NCBI RefSeq assembly: GCF_035474595.1
Contig: NZ_DATIND010000065.1
Location: 58,993-122,992, forward strand
Reading direction: 5' to 3'
From: Longimicrobium sp.
Lineage (GTDB): Bacteria > Gemmatimonadota > Gemmatimonadetes > Longimicrobiales > Longimicrobiaceae
Length of the DNA: 64,000 nt
A program made the translations under genes and the position numbers. Positions 33,360 through 41,902 of the stretch are shown one piece after another (position 1 is the first letter of the stretch; every line of letters starts with the position of its first letter). The notes beneath the pieces were generated by a model. It saw nothing but the letters and a program-made list of their open reading frames with translations, was not told the DNA's origin and did not search any database.

Positions 33360-34982
33360 TCACACCGCCCCGGCCTCGCCCGCGCCCGGGGCGGCCTGCG
33401 GCAGGGCGTGCGGGTTCGCGGCGCGGCGCAGGCGCAAGGTGAAGATGGAGCCCTTGCCCGGCTCGCTCTGCACCGAGAGCGCGCCGCCCATGGCCACGGC
33501 CAGCTCGCGGCTGATGGCCAGCCCCAGCCCCACGCCGCGCTGCCGCTCGGCCACCTGCTCGCGGTCCACCTGCACGAACGGCTCGAAGATGGTGGGAAGC
33601 TGCCCGGGCGGAATGCCGCGGCCGGTGTCGCGCACGTGGATGGCCACCATCTCGTCGCCGTCCTCCACGCAGCTCAGCGCCACCTCGCCGCCCGCGCCGG
33701 TGAACTTGATGGCGTTGCCCACCAGGTTCAGCAGCACCTGCACCACCTTCTCGGGGTCCGCCTCCACCCACACCTCGTCGGCCCCGGGGTCGGTCTCGAA
33801 GCGCACCCCCTTCTCCGCCGCCTGCGGGAGGATGGACGACTCCACCCCGCGCACCGTGGCGGCGAGCGGCACGTTCTCCACCCGCACCTCCAGGTGCCCG
33901 GCCTCGACCCGCGCGAAGTCCAGGATCCCCGTAATCAGCGAGAGGAGGTGGCGCGTGCTGTTGCGGATGCGCGCCAGGTCGTCGATCTGCGCCTGGTTCA
34001 CGGGGCCGCGGATCCCCATCTCCAGCAGGTCGGCGTAGCCGGCGATGGCGTTCAGCGGCGTGCGCAGGTCGTGCGACATGGCGGCCAGGAAGCGCGCCTT
34101 CACGCGGTTGGCCTCTTCGGCCGCGTCGGTGCGGCGCTGCAGCTCCACCGAGGCCTCCTGCAGCGCGTCGTTCTGCATCGCCAGCTCCGCGCCCTGCTCC
34201 TGCAGCTGCGCCGACTGCGCCTCGAGCTCGGTGGACTGCTCCTGCAGCTGCTCGTACTGCATCTCCAGCTCGGCCTGCTGCTCCTCGAGCTGGTGGTTGG
34301 CCGTCTCCAGCTCGGCGGCGAAGGCGGCCTGCGTTTCTCCGTAGCGGTGCAGCACGCGGTTCAGCAGCAGCGACACCAGCGCCGAGCCGGCGGCGCCCAG
34401 CACGATGAGCAGGGCCACGCCGCTGGAAGTGCGCTCCTCGGATTCGGCGCGCTGGGCCAGCTCGGCGTTCTCACCCGCCGCCAGCGAGGCGGCGGTGCGG
34501 CGGATGGCCTCCATCGTGTTCCGGCCGCGGCCGCTGGCCACGATCGCCAGCGCGGCGTCGCGCCGGCCGTTCCGGGCGAGGGTGATCGTCTCGTTCAGCT
34601 CGTCGAACTTCCGGCCGGCGAGGAGCGAGAGCGAGTCCACCCGCGCCCGGGCGATGGGCGGGTCGTCGCCGGCCAGCGTCCGGAGCCGCCCGATGTGCCG
34701 GTGCACCTCTCCGTCTGCGCGGCGGAACGGGTCCAGGTACTCGTCGCGCCCCGTGAGCAGGTAGCCGCGCTGCCCCGTCTCGGCGTTCACCAGGGTGGTG
34801 ACGAGCGAGTCCAGCGCCTCGAGGGTGCGGTGGCTCTGGTCGACGGCGATGCGGGAGCGGCGCTCGCGCAGGGTGCCCCACCAGGTGGCGGCGCCGAACG
34901 CCAGCACCAGCAGCGCGGGGACGAACACGGCCGCGAAGCGCTGCGCGGGGGAGAGCCGGAGGGGCTGGAGCGCGGGAGGCAT
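33360..34982 (-). CDS. CHASE3-type sensor histidine kinase A
   Basis: A 540-residue membrane kinase. TM1 is AAVFVPALLVLAFGAATWWG. An extracytoplasmic CHASE3 domain (about 40-180; SHRTLEALDSLVTTLVNAETGQRGYLLTG) follows, then TM2 VALLIVLGAAGSALVSLLLN, and a long Gln/Glu-rich coiled coil made of repeated ELEMQYEQLQEQSTELEAQS segments. HisKA carries [19 protein letters not shown] and HATPase has NLVGNAIKF, DTGRGIPPGQL and GVGLGLA. CHASE3 detects unknown extracellular cues. It is nearly the twin of the kinase at 35456, same orientation, separated by a repeat-filled gap, so the two arose by tandem duplication. Confidence 0.93.
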   Translation of the reverse strand: MPPALQPLRLSPAQRFAAVFVPALLVLAFGAATWWGTLRERRSRIAVDQSHRTLEALDSLVTTLVNAETGQRGYLLTGRDEYLDPFRRADGEVHRHIGRLRTLAGDDPPIARARVDSLSLLAGRKFDELNETITLARNGRRDAALAIVASGRGRNTMEAIRRTAASLAAGENAELAQRAESEERTSSGVALLIVLGAAGSALVSLLLNRVLHRYGETQAAFAAELETANHQLEEQQAELEMQYEQLQEQSTELEAQSAQLQEQGAELAMQNDALQEASVELQRRTDAAEEANRVKARFLAAMSHDLRTPLNAIAGYADLLEMGIRGPVNQAQIDDLARIRNSTRHLLSLITGILDFARVEAGHLEVRVENVPLAATVRGVESSILPQAAEKGVRFETDPGADEVWVEADPEKVVQVLLNLVGNAIKFTGAGGEVALSCVEDGDEMVAIHVRDTGRGIPPGQLPTIFEPFVQVDREQVAERQRGVGLGLAISRELAVAMGGALSVQSEPGKGSIFTLRLRRAANPHALPQAAPGAGEAGAV

Positions 34983-35455
34983 GGGCTTCGACCCCCTGGA
35001 CGGCCGAAGGGCGGCCCCGGAGACGCGGAATGGCGCCGCGGGCCGGCGGCGGGCGTCTCGGGAAAGGATGCTTTCCTAACCTGCATCCAACTCGCCGCAG
35101 GTCAAGGTCCACAGGCGCTGAATAGAAAGTTCCGGGCGCAACCGGTCACCGGCGACTGAAGTCGCAGCAACAACTACGGGAAGCCTCGCAAACTGCGCGA
35201 GGCTGATCCGCTCATTCCGTGGCATCGGTGCTCACGACCGATCTCCTTTCATCCTCCCTGGACGCGCGCAGCGCAGGGACGATGCAGGATGGTCTCTCTG
35301 TGCGTTTGTAATGCACGGATGATGGCCAGATCCGGGATCCGACAACAGGGGAGCCAAATGGAGTCAACGGTGCTACTTCCACCGTCGACTCCGCTGATTC
35401 TGCTTCTCATCCCCCGCCGTCCCTGTCCCTTTTTCTCCTACGGATCACCCCACGG
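34983..35455. other. Gene-free gap between the twin kinases, containing a 220-bp repeat
   Basis: No gene is seen. The central part is repeat copy A (35118-35338). The right part, 35339-35455, includes the palindrome GGAGCCAAATGGAGTCAACGG...CCGTCGACTCC. The promoter of kinase A must lie near 34990-35115. Confidence 0.5.
35118..35338. repeat. 220-bp dispersed repeat, copy A
   Basis: Begins CTGAATAGAAAGTT, passes through CACCGGCGACTGAAGTCGCAG, AAGCCTCGCAAACTGCGCGAGG, GATCCGCTCATT and CTCTCTGTGCGTTTGTAATG, and ends CAGATCCGGGAT. Copy B with about a dozen differences and small indels is at 54062-54293. It has no coding capacity. It contains at least three short stems (ACCGGTCACCGGCGACT region, CCTCGC/GCGAGG, GCATTACAAACGC). 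Confidence 0.9.
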
Positions 35456-36955
35456 CTACGTCGGCCGTCGCGGACGTGCCGGGGCGCGCGCGGGGATCGG
35501 GGCGCGCGGGAGGCGCAGGGTGAAGACGGAGCCGCGGCCGACCTCGCTCTCCACCGTCAGCGTGCCGCCCATCGCCACGGCCAGCTCGCGGGAGATGGCG
35601 AGGCCCAGCCCCACGCCACGCTTCGCCTCGGGCACCTGCTCGCGATCGACCTGCACGAAGGGCTGGAAGACGTGCGGTAGCTGGTCCCGCGCGATCCCCC
35701 GGCCGGTGTCGCGGGCGTGGATGGCCACGACATCGCCCTCGTCCTCGCACCGCACCGCCACCCGGCCGCCCGCATCGGTGAACTTGATGGCGTTGCCGAT
35801 CAGGTTCAGCAGCACGCGCTCGGTCTTTCCCGGGTCGGCCATCACCCACAGCCCCGGCGGCCCCGGGTCGCACTCGTAGTGCAGCCCCTTCTCGGCCAGC
35901 TGCGGGAGGAAGGACGATTCGATGCCGCGCACCAGCCCGGCGGCGGGCACCGGCTCCACGCGCACCTCCAGCTTCCCCGACTCGGTGCGCGCGAAGCTCA
36001 GGATGGTGTCGATGAGCGACAGCAGGTGGCGGCTGCTGGCGCGGATGCGCTGCAGGTCGGCCTTCTGCGCGTCGTTCACGGGGCCGCGGATCCCCGTCTC
36101 CAGCAGGTCGGTGTAGCCGGAGATGGCGTTCAGCGGCGTGCGCAGGTCGTGCGACATCCCCGCCAGGAAGCGGGACTTGGCGCGGTTGGCCTCTTCCGCC
36201 GCCGAAGTGCGCTCCTGCAGCTCGGCGGTCAGCTGCTGCAGCGCGGCCGACTGCTCGGCCAGGCGCGCGTTCAGCCTCTCCATCTCTCCCGCGAACGCCT
36301 CCTGGCTGGCGCCGTAGCGCCCCAGCAGCGCGTTCACCGCCAGCGTCACCCCGGCGCAGGCGGCGGCGCCCAGCACCACCAGCAGCACCAGCCGCCGCGT
36401 GACCCCCTCCTCGCGGGTGCCGCGGGCGCTCAGCTCGGCTTCCTCGTTGCCCCGCACCGCATCGGCCACGCGCGCGGCCTCGTCCGCCAGCCGCGCCACC
36501 CGCGCCGAGCGCACCCGCTGCAGCGCCCCCGCGCGGTCGCCGGCCCGGGCGAGCGCGGCGGTGGCGCGGAGCTCGTCCATGCGCTGGGTGATGACGCGCT
36601 CCAGCGTGTCGGCACGCGCCTTCGCGGCCTCCGGATCGTCGGCGGTCAGCGCGTGCAGCCGGGCCAGCAGCGTCCCCATCTCGCCGCGGGCGCGCTCGAA
36701 CGGCACCAGCGCGCTCTCGTCGCCGGTGAGCAGGTAGCGCTGCTGCGCCGTCTCGGCCGCCGAGGAGGTGGCCAGCACCTGCTGCAGCGCCTCGATGGTG
36801 CGGTGGCTCTCGTCCACCACGTTGCGGCTGCCGCGCTCGCGCAGCGTGCCCCAGAAGGTGGCCGCGTCGAACGCCAGCACCAGCAGCGCGGGGGTGAGCA
36901 CCGCCGCCAGCCGCTGCCGCGGCGAAAGCCGGAGCGGCCTGTCGGATCGTGTCAT
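35456..36955 (-). CDS. CHASE3-type sensor histidine kinase B
   Basis: A 499-residue paralogue of kinase A: TM1 LAAVLTPALLVLAFDAATFWG, CHASE3 (SHRTIEALQQVLATSSAAETAQQRYLLTG), TM2 RLVLLVVLGAAACAGVTLAVN, a shorter coiled coil (about 40 residues shorter than in A), His[21 protein letters not shown], and HATPase NLIGNAIKF, DTGRGIARDQL, GVGLGLA. ATG 36955 begins MTRSDRPLRLSPRQR, aligned with the A start. No response regulator lies beside either twin, so phosphate probably flows to a distant partner. Confidence 0.93.
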   Translation of the reverse strand: MTRSDRPLRLSPRQRLAAVLTPALLVLAFDAATFWGTLRERGSRNVVDESHRTIEALQQVLATSSAAETAQQRYLLTGDESALVPFERARGEMGTLLARLHALTADDPEAAKARADTLERVITQRMDELRATAALARAGDRAGALQRVRSARVARLADEAARVADAVRGNEEAELSARGTREEGVTRRLVLLVVLGAAACAGVTLAVNALLGRYGASQEAFAGEMERLNARLAEQSAALQQLTAELQERTSAAEEANRAKSRFLAGMSHDLRTPLNAISGYTDLLETGIRGPVNDAQKADLQRIRASSRHLLSLIDTILSFARTESGKLEVRVEPVPAAGLVRGIESSFLPQLAEKGLHYECDPGPPGLWVMADPGKTERVLLNLIGNAIKFTDAGGRVAVRCEDEGDVVAIHARDTGRGIARDQLPHVFQPFVQVDREQVPEAKRGVGLGLAISRELAVAMGGTLTVESEVGRGSVFTLRLPRAPIPARAPARPRRPT

Positions 36956-37168
36956 GTCGTTTTCGTTTCCCTTCCACCCGCCGGACCCCCGCAACGCCCG
37001 GACCGCGGCGCGCGGACGTCCACGCTTTGAGGACCCCCGGCCCGCATACCCGGTTAACGCCGCCCGGTGCCGGGGCACCGGTTGCCGCCGGGGCGGCCGG
37101 GCGGCATCTTCGGCGCATCCGCGGGGAGCCGCGCGCGGGGCAGTGGGGTGACCAGACGGGGGATGGGG

Positions 37169-38164
37169 ATGAGGAACGACGGCCGGCTGGCCCTGGGGGT
37201 GGACGTCGGCGGGACCAAGACGGAGATCGTGCTGGCCGGGCGCGGCGGGCGCGTGGTGGCCGAGCACCGCATCCCCACCGAGCCCGAGGGGGGCGCGGCG
37301 GCCACGCTCACCCGCGCGGCCGGGGCGGCGCGCGCGGAGTTCGGCGGCGCGTTCGCCGAGGCCGTGGCGGTCGGCGTCTCCGTGGCCGGCCAGGTCGGCC
37401 CGCGCGGCGTTCTGCTGGGCGCGCCCAACCTGGGGTGGACCGGCGCGGACGTGCGCGGGCTGGCGGCGAAGGCCTTCGGCATCCCCGCGACCGTGGCCAA
37501 CGACGTGCGCGCCGCCACCTGGGCCGAGTGGCGCCTGGGCGGCGGGCGCGGCGTGCGCGACCTGCTGGTGCTGTTCCTGGGCACCGGCGTGGGCGGCGGG
37601 GCGGTGCTGGGCGGGCGGCTGCTGGAGGGGGGAGACGGGGTGGCCGGCGAGTTCGGCCACATGACGGTGGTGGCCGGGGGCCGGCAGTGCCGGTGCGGCA
37701 ACCGCGGCTGCCTGGAGGCCTACTGCGGCGGCTGGGGGATCGAGGAGCGCGCCCGCGAGGCCGTGCTGGCGCACCACGCCGCCGGCCAGCCGCTGATCCG
37801 CGCCGCCGGCTCGGCCGACGCCATCACCGGCGAGTCGGTGGCCGCCGCGCTGCGGGCCGGGGACGCGCTGGCGACGCAGCTGATCGACGACACCGGCGGC
37901 ATCCTGGGCGCGGCGCTGGTGGGGCTGGTGAACGGCCTGAACCCGCGCCGCGTGATCCTGGGCGGCGGGGTGATGGAGGGCTTCCCCGAGCTGCTGGACC
38001 GTGCCACCGCCGTCGTCCGCGCCCGCGCCCTCCCCGCCGCCGCCGCGCGCGTCGACTTCGTGCACGCCGGCCTGGGCGACAACGCGCCGTCGCTGGGCGC
38101 CGCGGACCTGGCGCTGGCGAGGCTGAGGACACGGCGGGGGAGTGGAGACGAAAAGAAGTCCTAA
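37169..38164 (+). CDS. ROK family sugar kinase/regulator
   Basis: A 331-residue ROK protein. The ATP phosphate-binding motif is LALGVDVGGTKTEIVLA (9-25), and AVGVSVAGQVGPRGVLLGAPNLGW and VANDVRAATWAEWRLG (catalytic Asp) follow. FLGTGVGGGAVLGGRLLEG precedes the zinc cluster EFGHMTV...QCRCGNRGCLEAYCGG (His plus three Cys). No N-terminal HTH is present, so this is a kinase such as glucokinase or N-acetylmannosamine kinase type rather than a repressor. Several starts compete (GTG 37148, ATG 37163, ATG 37169). The last has GGGGG six bases upstream. Confidence 0.9.
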   Translation: MRNDGRLALGVDVGGTKTEIVLAGRGGRVVAEHRIPTEPEGGAAATLTRAAGAARAEFGGAFAEAVAVGVSVAGQVGPRGVLLGAPNLGWTGADVRGLAAKAFGIPATVANDVRAATWAEWRLGGGRGVRDLLVLFLGTGVGGGAVLGGRLLEGGDGVAGEFGHMTVVAGGRQCRCGNRGCLEAYCGGWGIEERAREAVLAHHAAGQPLIRAAGSADAITGESVAAALRAGDALATQLIDDTGGILGAALVGLVNGLNPRRVILGGGVMEGFPELLDRATAVVRARALPAAAARVDFVHAGLGDNAPSLGAADLALARLRTRRGSGDEKKS

Positions 38165-38236
38165 GTCCTAAGTCCCAAGTCCTGAGTGGCCACATCGCAC
38201 TCAGCACTTAGGACTTAGGACTTAGCACTTAGGACT
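38155..38236. repeat. Palindromic array of AAGTCCTAAGTCC / GGACTTAGGACTT units
   Basis: The left half is four imperfect units of AAGTCCT/AAGTCCC; the right half (38202-38236) is the inverted series. Together they can fold as one long hairpin between convergent genes, a probable bidirectional terminator. The stop codon of the PRC gene at 38238 lies at its right edge. Confidence 0.85.
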
Positions 38237-38237
38237 T

Positions 38238-38588
38238 TTAGATATCCACCGGTTTATACGGCGTCGCGTCGTCGTCGATCGCCGTCAGCAGGTGCATCGG
38301 CTTGGTGGTGCGAGGGTGCTCGGGGTCGGAGAGGTCCATCCAGATCCACGGGATGACGTAGCCGCGGCGGCGGCGCGCGATGCCGACCAGGTGCAGCACC
38401 CGCGGCAGCAGCGACTCCGACGTCAGCCGCGCGGCCACGCCGTATCGCCCCACGACGTACTGGCTCACGTACAGCTGCCCGCCGTGCGCGACGGCGCGGA
38501 TCTCCTCCATCCGCCCCAGGCTGCGGCCGTCGGCGTCCACCACGGGGCGGCCCAGCAGCCGCTCGACGTGCGCCTCGCCCGCGCTCAC
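38238..38588 (-). CDS. PRC-barrel-like protein, second of a pair
   Basis: A 116-residue protein. VERLLGRPVVDADGRSLGRMEEIRAV is a PRC-barrel strand pattern (GxxVxDxxGxxLGxVxDI), and YVVGRYGVAARL, VLHLVGIARRRRGYVIPWIWMDLSDPEHPR follow. It starts with GTG 38588 overlapping the TGA of the upstream gene (GTGA). PRC barrels are small beta domains with varied roles (photosynthetic reaction centre H, RimM, stress proteins); no specific function can be given. It lies convergent to the ROK gene. Confidence 0.75.
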   Translation of the reverse strand: MSAGEAHVERLLGRPVVDADGRSLGRMEEIRAVAHGGQLYVSQYVVGRYGVAARLTSESLLPRVLHLVGIARRRRGYVIPWIWMDLSDPEHPRTTKPMHLLTAIDDDATPYKPVDI

Positions 38589-38959
38589 GAGCCCGGAATC
38601 CTGCGCACCACGGCGCCGATGCGGTGCTCCCAGTACATCGCCGGGGTCTGGTCCGCGTCCACGTCCACCTCCACGTCCAGCCCCACGCTCTTCACCTTCT
38701 CCCACGGGATGCGGAAGGGCTGGCCGCGGGTGCCCCCCCACCGGCGCGCGGCGGCCCCCAGCCAGCGCCCCAGCGGCTGCTTCAGCCGCATGGCCAGGGT
38801 ATCGCCGCCGATCTCGATGTGGCTCACGCGCGGCGGCTCGCCGTCGCGGATCTCCAGCACCAGCCCGTCCACCATCCCCATCGGCCGCCCGATGAAGTCG
38901 CGGAGCTGCTGATCCAGCACGTGCCCCACCAGGTCGTACTCGTGCCCGTCCTCGATCAT
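38585..38959 (-). CDS. PRC-barrel-like protein, first of a pair
   Basis: A 124-residue protein: EYDLVGHVLDQQLRDFIGRPMGMVDGLVLEIRDGEPPRVSHIEIGGDTLAMRL is a PRC-barrel-like strand set, followed by FRIPWEKVKSVGLDVEVDVDADQ. The ATG at 38959 (MIEDGHEYD) is chosen; the ATG at 38986 would add nine residues. It is coupled to the second PRC gene by a four-base overlap, so both are presumably partners in one complex. Confidence 0.75.
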   Translation of the reverse strand: MIEDGHEYDLVGHVLDQQLRDFIGRPMGMVDGLVLEIRDGEPPRVSHIEIGGDTLAMRLKQPLGRWLGAAARRWGGTRGQPFRIPWEKVKSVGLDVEVDVDADQTPAMYWEHRIGAVVRRIPGS

Positions 38960-38991
38960 CGCGTATTTCCTCCCTTCGCCCACCACAAGAT

Positions 38992-39166
38992 GACGTCATC
39001 CTGAGCGCCGCCGCTGCTCCAAACCATCTTCCACCCCGAATCCCGGCGGCGGCCGAAGGATCTATAGCCGGTCCAGCACGTCCGTCTCTTTGACGCGTCC
39101 AGCCAGCCGGCGCTCATGCGTCAACTATGGATCCTTCAGTCGCTTAGGCTCCCTCAGGATGACGTC
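38992..39166. repeat. GACGTCATCCTGAG repeat pair (inverted)
   Basis: The left unit (38992-39083) is GACGTCATCCTGAG...GAAGGATCTATAGCC...GTCCAGCACGTCC. The right unit (39124-39166) is the inverse, GGATCCTTCAG...CTCAGGATGACGTC. It has the same layout as the ends of the GIY-YIG element, but with only about 40 bases between them and no gene. Confidence 0.85.
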
Positions 39167-39215
39167 CTCCGGGTTAGGCCATCATGTATGCTGTCGACCT
39201 GCGGCAATGCCTCCG

Positions 39216-39269
39216 CCGCAGTCCCGCAGGGACTTTGTGCGGTTGTTGCCGCGAATTCATTCGCCTTCC
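39216..39269. repeat. GAATTCGCGGCAACAAC repeat, inverted copy
   Basis: Reads GCCGCAGTCCCGCAGGGACT...TTGTTGCCGCGAATTCATTCGCC. It contains the palindromes AGTCCCGCAGGGACT and GCGAATTCATTCGC. An almost identical copy is at 54381-54435, and inverted copies are at 14219 and 60415. Confidence 0.88.
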
Positions 39270-39337
39270 ATGCCATCTTCGCAGCCGACATCCGATCCAT
39301 CTCCATCCCAATCTTCATCCCTGTCCCCTGTCATCCT

Positions 39338-40567
39338 TCATCCCCCCATGATCTCCAGCGGGATGGTGACGAGGGCGAGGACGAAGGCGATGCACACCGA
39401 CGCGATCACCACGAAGTTGCTCAGGCGCCCGTTGCGGTGCTCGCCCAGGTACCGCTCGTCGTTCATCAGCACCAGGAAGGGGAAGATGGCCAGCGGCAGG
39501 AACACCGCCGTGAGCGCCATGCTGAACACCGTCAGCTTCAGCGGGTCCACCCCCAGGAGGATCGGCACCACGCCCAGGACGATGGCGATGGTGTAGGTGA
39601 TGGCGAAGCGCGGCGCCGCCGACGGCTTCTTGTTCTCGCCCCACACCCACCCCAGCCCCTGCGCCAGGACGTACGGGATCGCCAGCGACACCTCCAGCGC
39701 CGCGCCCAGGCACGCGATGCCCAGCGACGCCGCGAAGAGGTAGAACCCCCAGCTCCCGCCCAGCGCCGACGTCAGTCCCAGCGCCACCTGCTCGTACTGG
39801 TCCACGTGGATGCCGCGCGGCAGGAACACCACGGCCGCCACGATCAGCACGCTGCAGGCGACCACGCTCCCGAACGTCATCCCCACCCCTGCCACCATGC
39901 GGTTGGTGGCGATGTGGTCCTTCCCCCACCCGTCCTCGACCGCGCCGGCGGAGTAGAAGTAGAAGAGGTACGGCGAGATCAGCGCGCCCAGGATGGAGAC
40001 GGCCACGAACCAGTAGTGCGCCGCGTCGCCGCCCCCGCCGCCGGGGATGAACCCGCGCGCCACCTCGCCGACCGCCGGATGCAGCCGCACCACGGCCACC
40101 ACGAAGGCGAGGGTGACCAGCCCGAGGAGCGCGACCCCCTTCTCCAGCACGCCGAAGGTTCCCTTCCAGAGCAGCAGCCAGGCGAAGAGCCCCACCGGCA
40201 CCGCCCACCACCGCGCGGGCACGCCCGTAACCAGCTGCAGGGCCAGCGAGATCCCGCCGATCTCCGACGCCAGAATCAGCACGTCCACCACCACCTCGGC
40301 GCTGCAGGTGGTGACGAAGAAGGAAAAGCCCAGCCGCTCGCGCATCCCCTCGCGGATGGTGTGCCTGCTGACCGCGGCGAAGCGCCCCGACATCTCCAGC
40401 AGGAAGACCACCGCCAGCGTTCCCAGCCCGATCACCCACAGGTGCCGGAAGCCGAACTCCGCGCCCGCCTGCGACGAGGTGGCGATGGCGCCCACGTCCA
40501 GGTACCCGCCGATGCTGGTCAGCACGCCCAGCGCGACCTCCACCAGCTGCTTGGGCTTCAGCGCCAC
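39338..40567 (-). CDS. Nramp-superfamily metal transporter, atypical site
   Basis: A 409-residue protein with about eleven TM helices (KQLVEVALGVLTSIGGYLDVG, LWVIGLGTLAVVFLLEMSGRFAAVS, VDVLILASEIGGISLALQLVTGV, WFVAVSILGALISPYLFYFYSAGAV). The fold and the SEIGGISLALQ helix identify Nramp-type carriers. The two metal-binding signatures are changed: TM1 has DVGAIATSS where Nramp has DPGN, and TM6 has ISPYLF where Nramp has the MPHxxF. Such sites occur in Nramp-related transporters for other ions, including magnesium, so the substrate should not be assumed to be Mn/Fe. GTG 40567 lies three bases after the lipoprotein gene. Confidence 0.85.
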   Translation of the reverse strand: MALKPKQLVEVALGVLTSIGGYLDVGAIATSSQAGAEFGFRHLWVIGLGTLAVVFLLEMSGRFAAVSRHTIREGMRERLGFSFFVTTCSAEVVVDVLILASEIGGISLALQLVTGVPARWWAVPVGLFAWLLLWKGTFGVLEKGVALLGLVTLAFVVAVVRLHPAVGEVARGFIPGGGGGDAAHYWFVAVSILGALISPYLFYFYSAGAVEDGWGKDHIATNRMVAGVGMTFGSVVACSVLIVAAVVFLPRGIHVDQYEQVALGLTSALGGSWGFYLFAASLGIACLGAALEVSLAIPYVLAQGLGWVWGENKKPSAAPRFAITYTIAIVLGVVPILLGVDPLKLTVFSMALTAVFLPLAIFPFLVLMNDERYLGEHRNGRLSNFVVIASVCIAFVLALVTIPLEIMGG

Positions 40568-40570
40568 GGC

Positions 40571-41041
40571 CTAGTTCCCCGTTCCCGGGAGGCGCCGCTC
40601 CAGCGCCTCCAGCCCGGCGTCCTGCACCGCCAGCGCGCCCAGCTCCTGCCGCACCGCCGTGGTGTCGCGGCGCTCCACGGCGTCCGCCAGCCGCCGCGCG
40701 GACTCGGCGGGCGCGTGCAGGCGCCCCAGCTCGGGGCGGAGCACGGGCGGAACGCCGTCCCTGCGCAGCGCCGCCATCTCCGTTCCCAGCGTCTCGTGCG
40801 CCTTCCGGAACGTCTGCCGGGCGTACACGGAGGGGACCTTCCCCGCCAGCCACGCGTTGCCGGCCAGGCGCATCGTGGCCGTCCACGAGCGCGCGGACTC
40901 GACGGCGTCCTGCGCCCGCTTGTCGGGAGATCCGCCGCCGCACGCGCAGAGGGCCCACGCGAGCAGGAGGAGGGCGCCGCGCCGGACCGGGCGCGCGCCG
41001 TTGGGTCGGGGAGATGGGGAGAACCGCAGCCGATTCCGCAT
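40571..41041 (-). CDS. Small lipoprotein of unknown function
   Basis: A 156-residue protein with an N-terminal basic stretch, the hydrophobic LLLLAWALCACGGG (lipobox around Cys34/36) and a helical remainder (KRAQDAVESARSWTATMRLAGNAWLAGKVP, FRKAHETLGTEMAALR, RRLADAVERRDTTAVRQELGALAVQD). No known domain is recognised. It precedes the Nramp-like gene by three bases on the same strand and must be co-transcribed. A role in the same uptake process is possible only by context. Confidence 0.7.
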   Translation of the reverse strand: MRNRLRFSPSPRPNGARPVRRGALLLLAWALCACGGGSPDKRAQDAVESARSWTATMRLAGNAWLAGKVPSVYARQTFRKAHETLGTEMAALRRDGVPPVLRPELGRLHAPAESARRLADAVERRDTTAVRQELGALAVQDAGLEALERRLPGTGN

Positions 41042-41488
41042 CCGTGCTCGCGTCTGCTGACCCGCCGGGGTGGGACCGCGATGCCACCGATGTGAGCCGA
41101 TCCGCGCCGCGGCGCCGATCGGCCGCCATCCCCAATCGCAACGTGCATACCGCGCGTCCGCGCCGGCATTCGACGGACGCTGGATCGACGCGGTCGAAAT
41201 CGTTGCAGCGGCCGGCCGCGCCGTTCAACTTCCTGGCGACGGTTTCGTCTCCTTTTCCTCCGTTCCCTCCGTTTCCTCTGTGTGATTAACCGTCTTCAAA
41301 GGATCACACGGAGGAAGCGGAGGGAAACGGAGAAGCGGACCGCGGCGGCGCGGCGCCATTCCTGGCGCAGGGTGCGGGGCGGGTGAGCTGTCAGAGAGAT
41401 GGCGGTGGCGGCGTTCTCTCAGCGGACCCGGCGGCGGGGACGTGTGTATCAGCGCGTCTCCCTATCCTCCCTTCCATCGATGGACCCC
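41042..41488. other. Gene-free stretch with a long palindrome
   Basis: No gene is supported. 41251-41333 is a palindrome of the GGAGGAAACGGAGG type (next entry). Divergent promoters for the reverse lipoprotein-Nramp operon and the forward protease operon should lie on either side of it. Confidence 0.45.
41251..41333. repeat. Long palindrome related to 17571-17648
   Basis: TCCGTTCCCTCCGTTTCC and CTCTGTGTGAT (left) pair with ATCACACGGAGGAAGCGG and AGGGAAACGGA (right) around a spacer of about 18 bases. Similar sequence and layout recur at 17571. Confidence 0.8.
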
Positions 41489-41899
41489 ATGAAGCCCATC
41501 TCCCGCGCGGCCCTGCTCGTGGCCGCCGCGCTCCTCTCCGCCTGCGGCGGCGGAGACGGCACCGGCTCGGCGGCGCCCGGCCCCGGCGTGCTCACCGTCA
41601 CGCTCGACAACCCCAACGCGGGCGACCGCGCGCTGGTGCTCACGCTGAGCGGCCCCGCCGCGGTCACCGACGTGCAGCCCGCCGTGGCCACGAACGTGGT
41701 GTACACGCGAACGCAGGGGACCACCACCCGCGTGGCGGTGTTCGGGACGATCGCGGACGGGGCGCTGCTGCAGGTGTCGGTGCCCGACGCCGGGCGGGCG
41801 GGGGAGTACAGCGCCACCGTGCAGGAGGCGGCCGACGCGGGGAACGCGGCGCGCGGGTCCGTCTCGGGGTACTCGGCCACCGTGAAGCGGGGGAGCTGA
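41489..41899 (+). CDS. Small lipoprotein preceding the metzincin
   Basis: A 136-residue protein: lipoprotein signal MKPISRAALLVAAALLSACGGG (Cys19) and one beta-sandwich-like domain (GVLTVTLDNPNAGDRALVLTLSGPAAVTDV, TRVAVFGTIADGALLQVSVPDAG, YSATVQEAADA). It resembles cohesin-like or dockerin-partner beta modules, but that is a guess. ATG 41480 (three codons earlier) is an equal choice. The stop is three bases before the metalloprotease gene, whose own C-terminus looks dockerin-like. Confidence 0.72.
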   Translation: MKPISRAALLVAAALLSACGGGDGTGSAAPGPGVLTVTLDNPNAGDRALVLTLSGPAAVTDVQPAVATNVVYTRTQGTTTRVAVFGTIADGALLQVSVPDAGRAGEYSATVQEAADAGNAARGSVSGYSATVKRGS

Positions 41900-41902
41900 G
41901 CG

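Noticed and set aside
35118..35338. Possible tRNA or riboswitch in the 220-bp repeat
   Set aside because: No cloverleaf or known aptamer motif seen; stems are short and the repeat is not placed consistently before a gene.
39116..41095. 659-codon forward frame across the transporter genes
   Set aside because: His/Arg/Gln-rich antisense shadow of the Nramp-like and lipoprotein genes.
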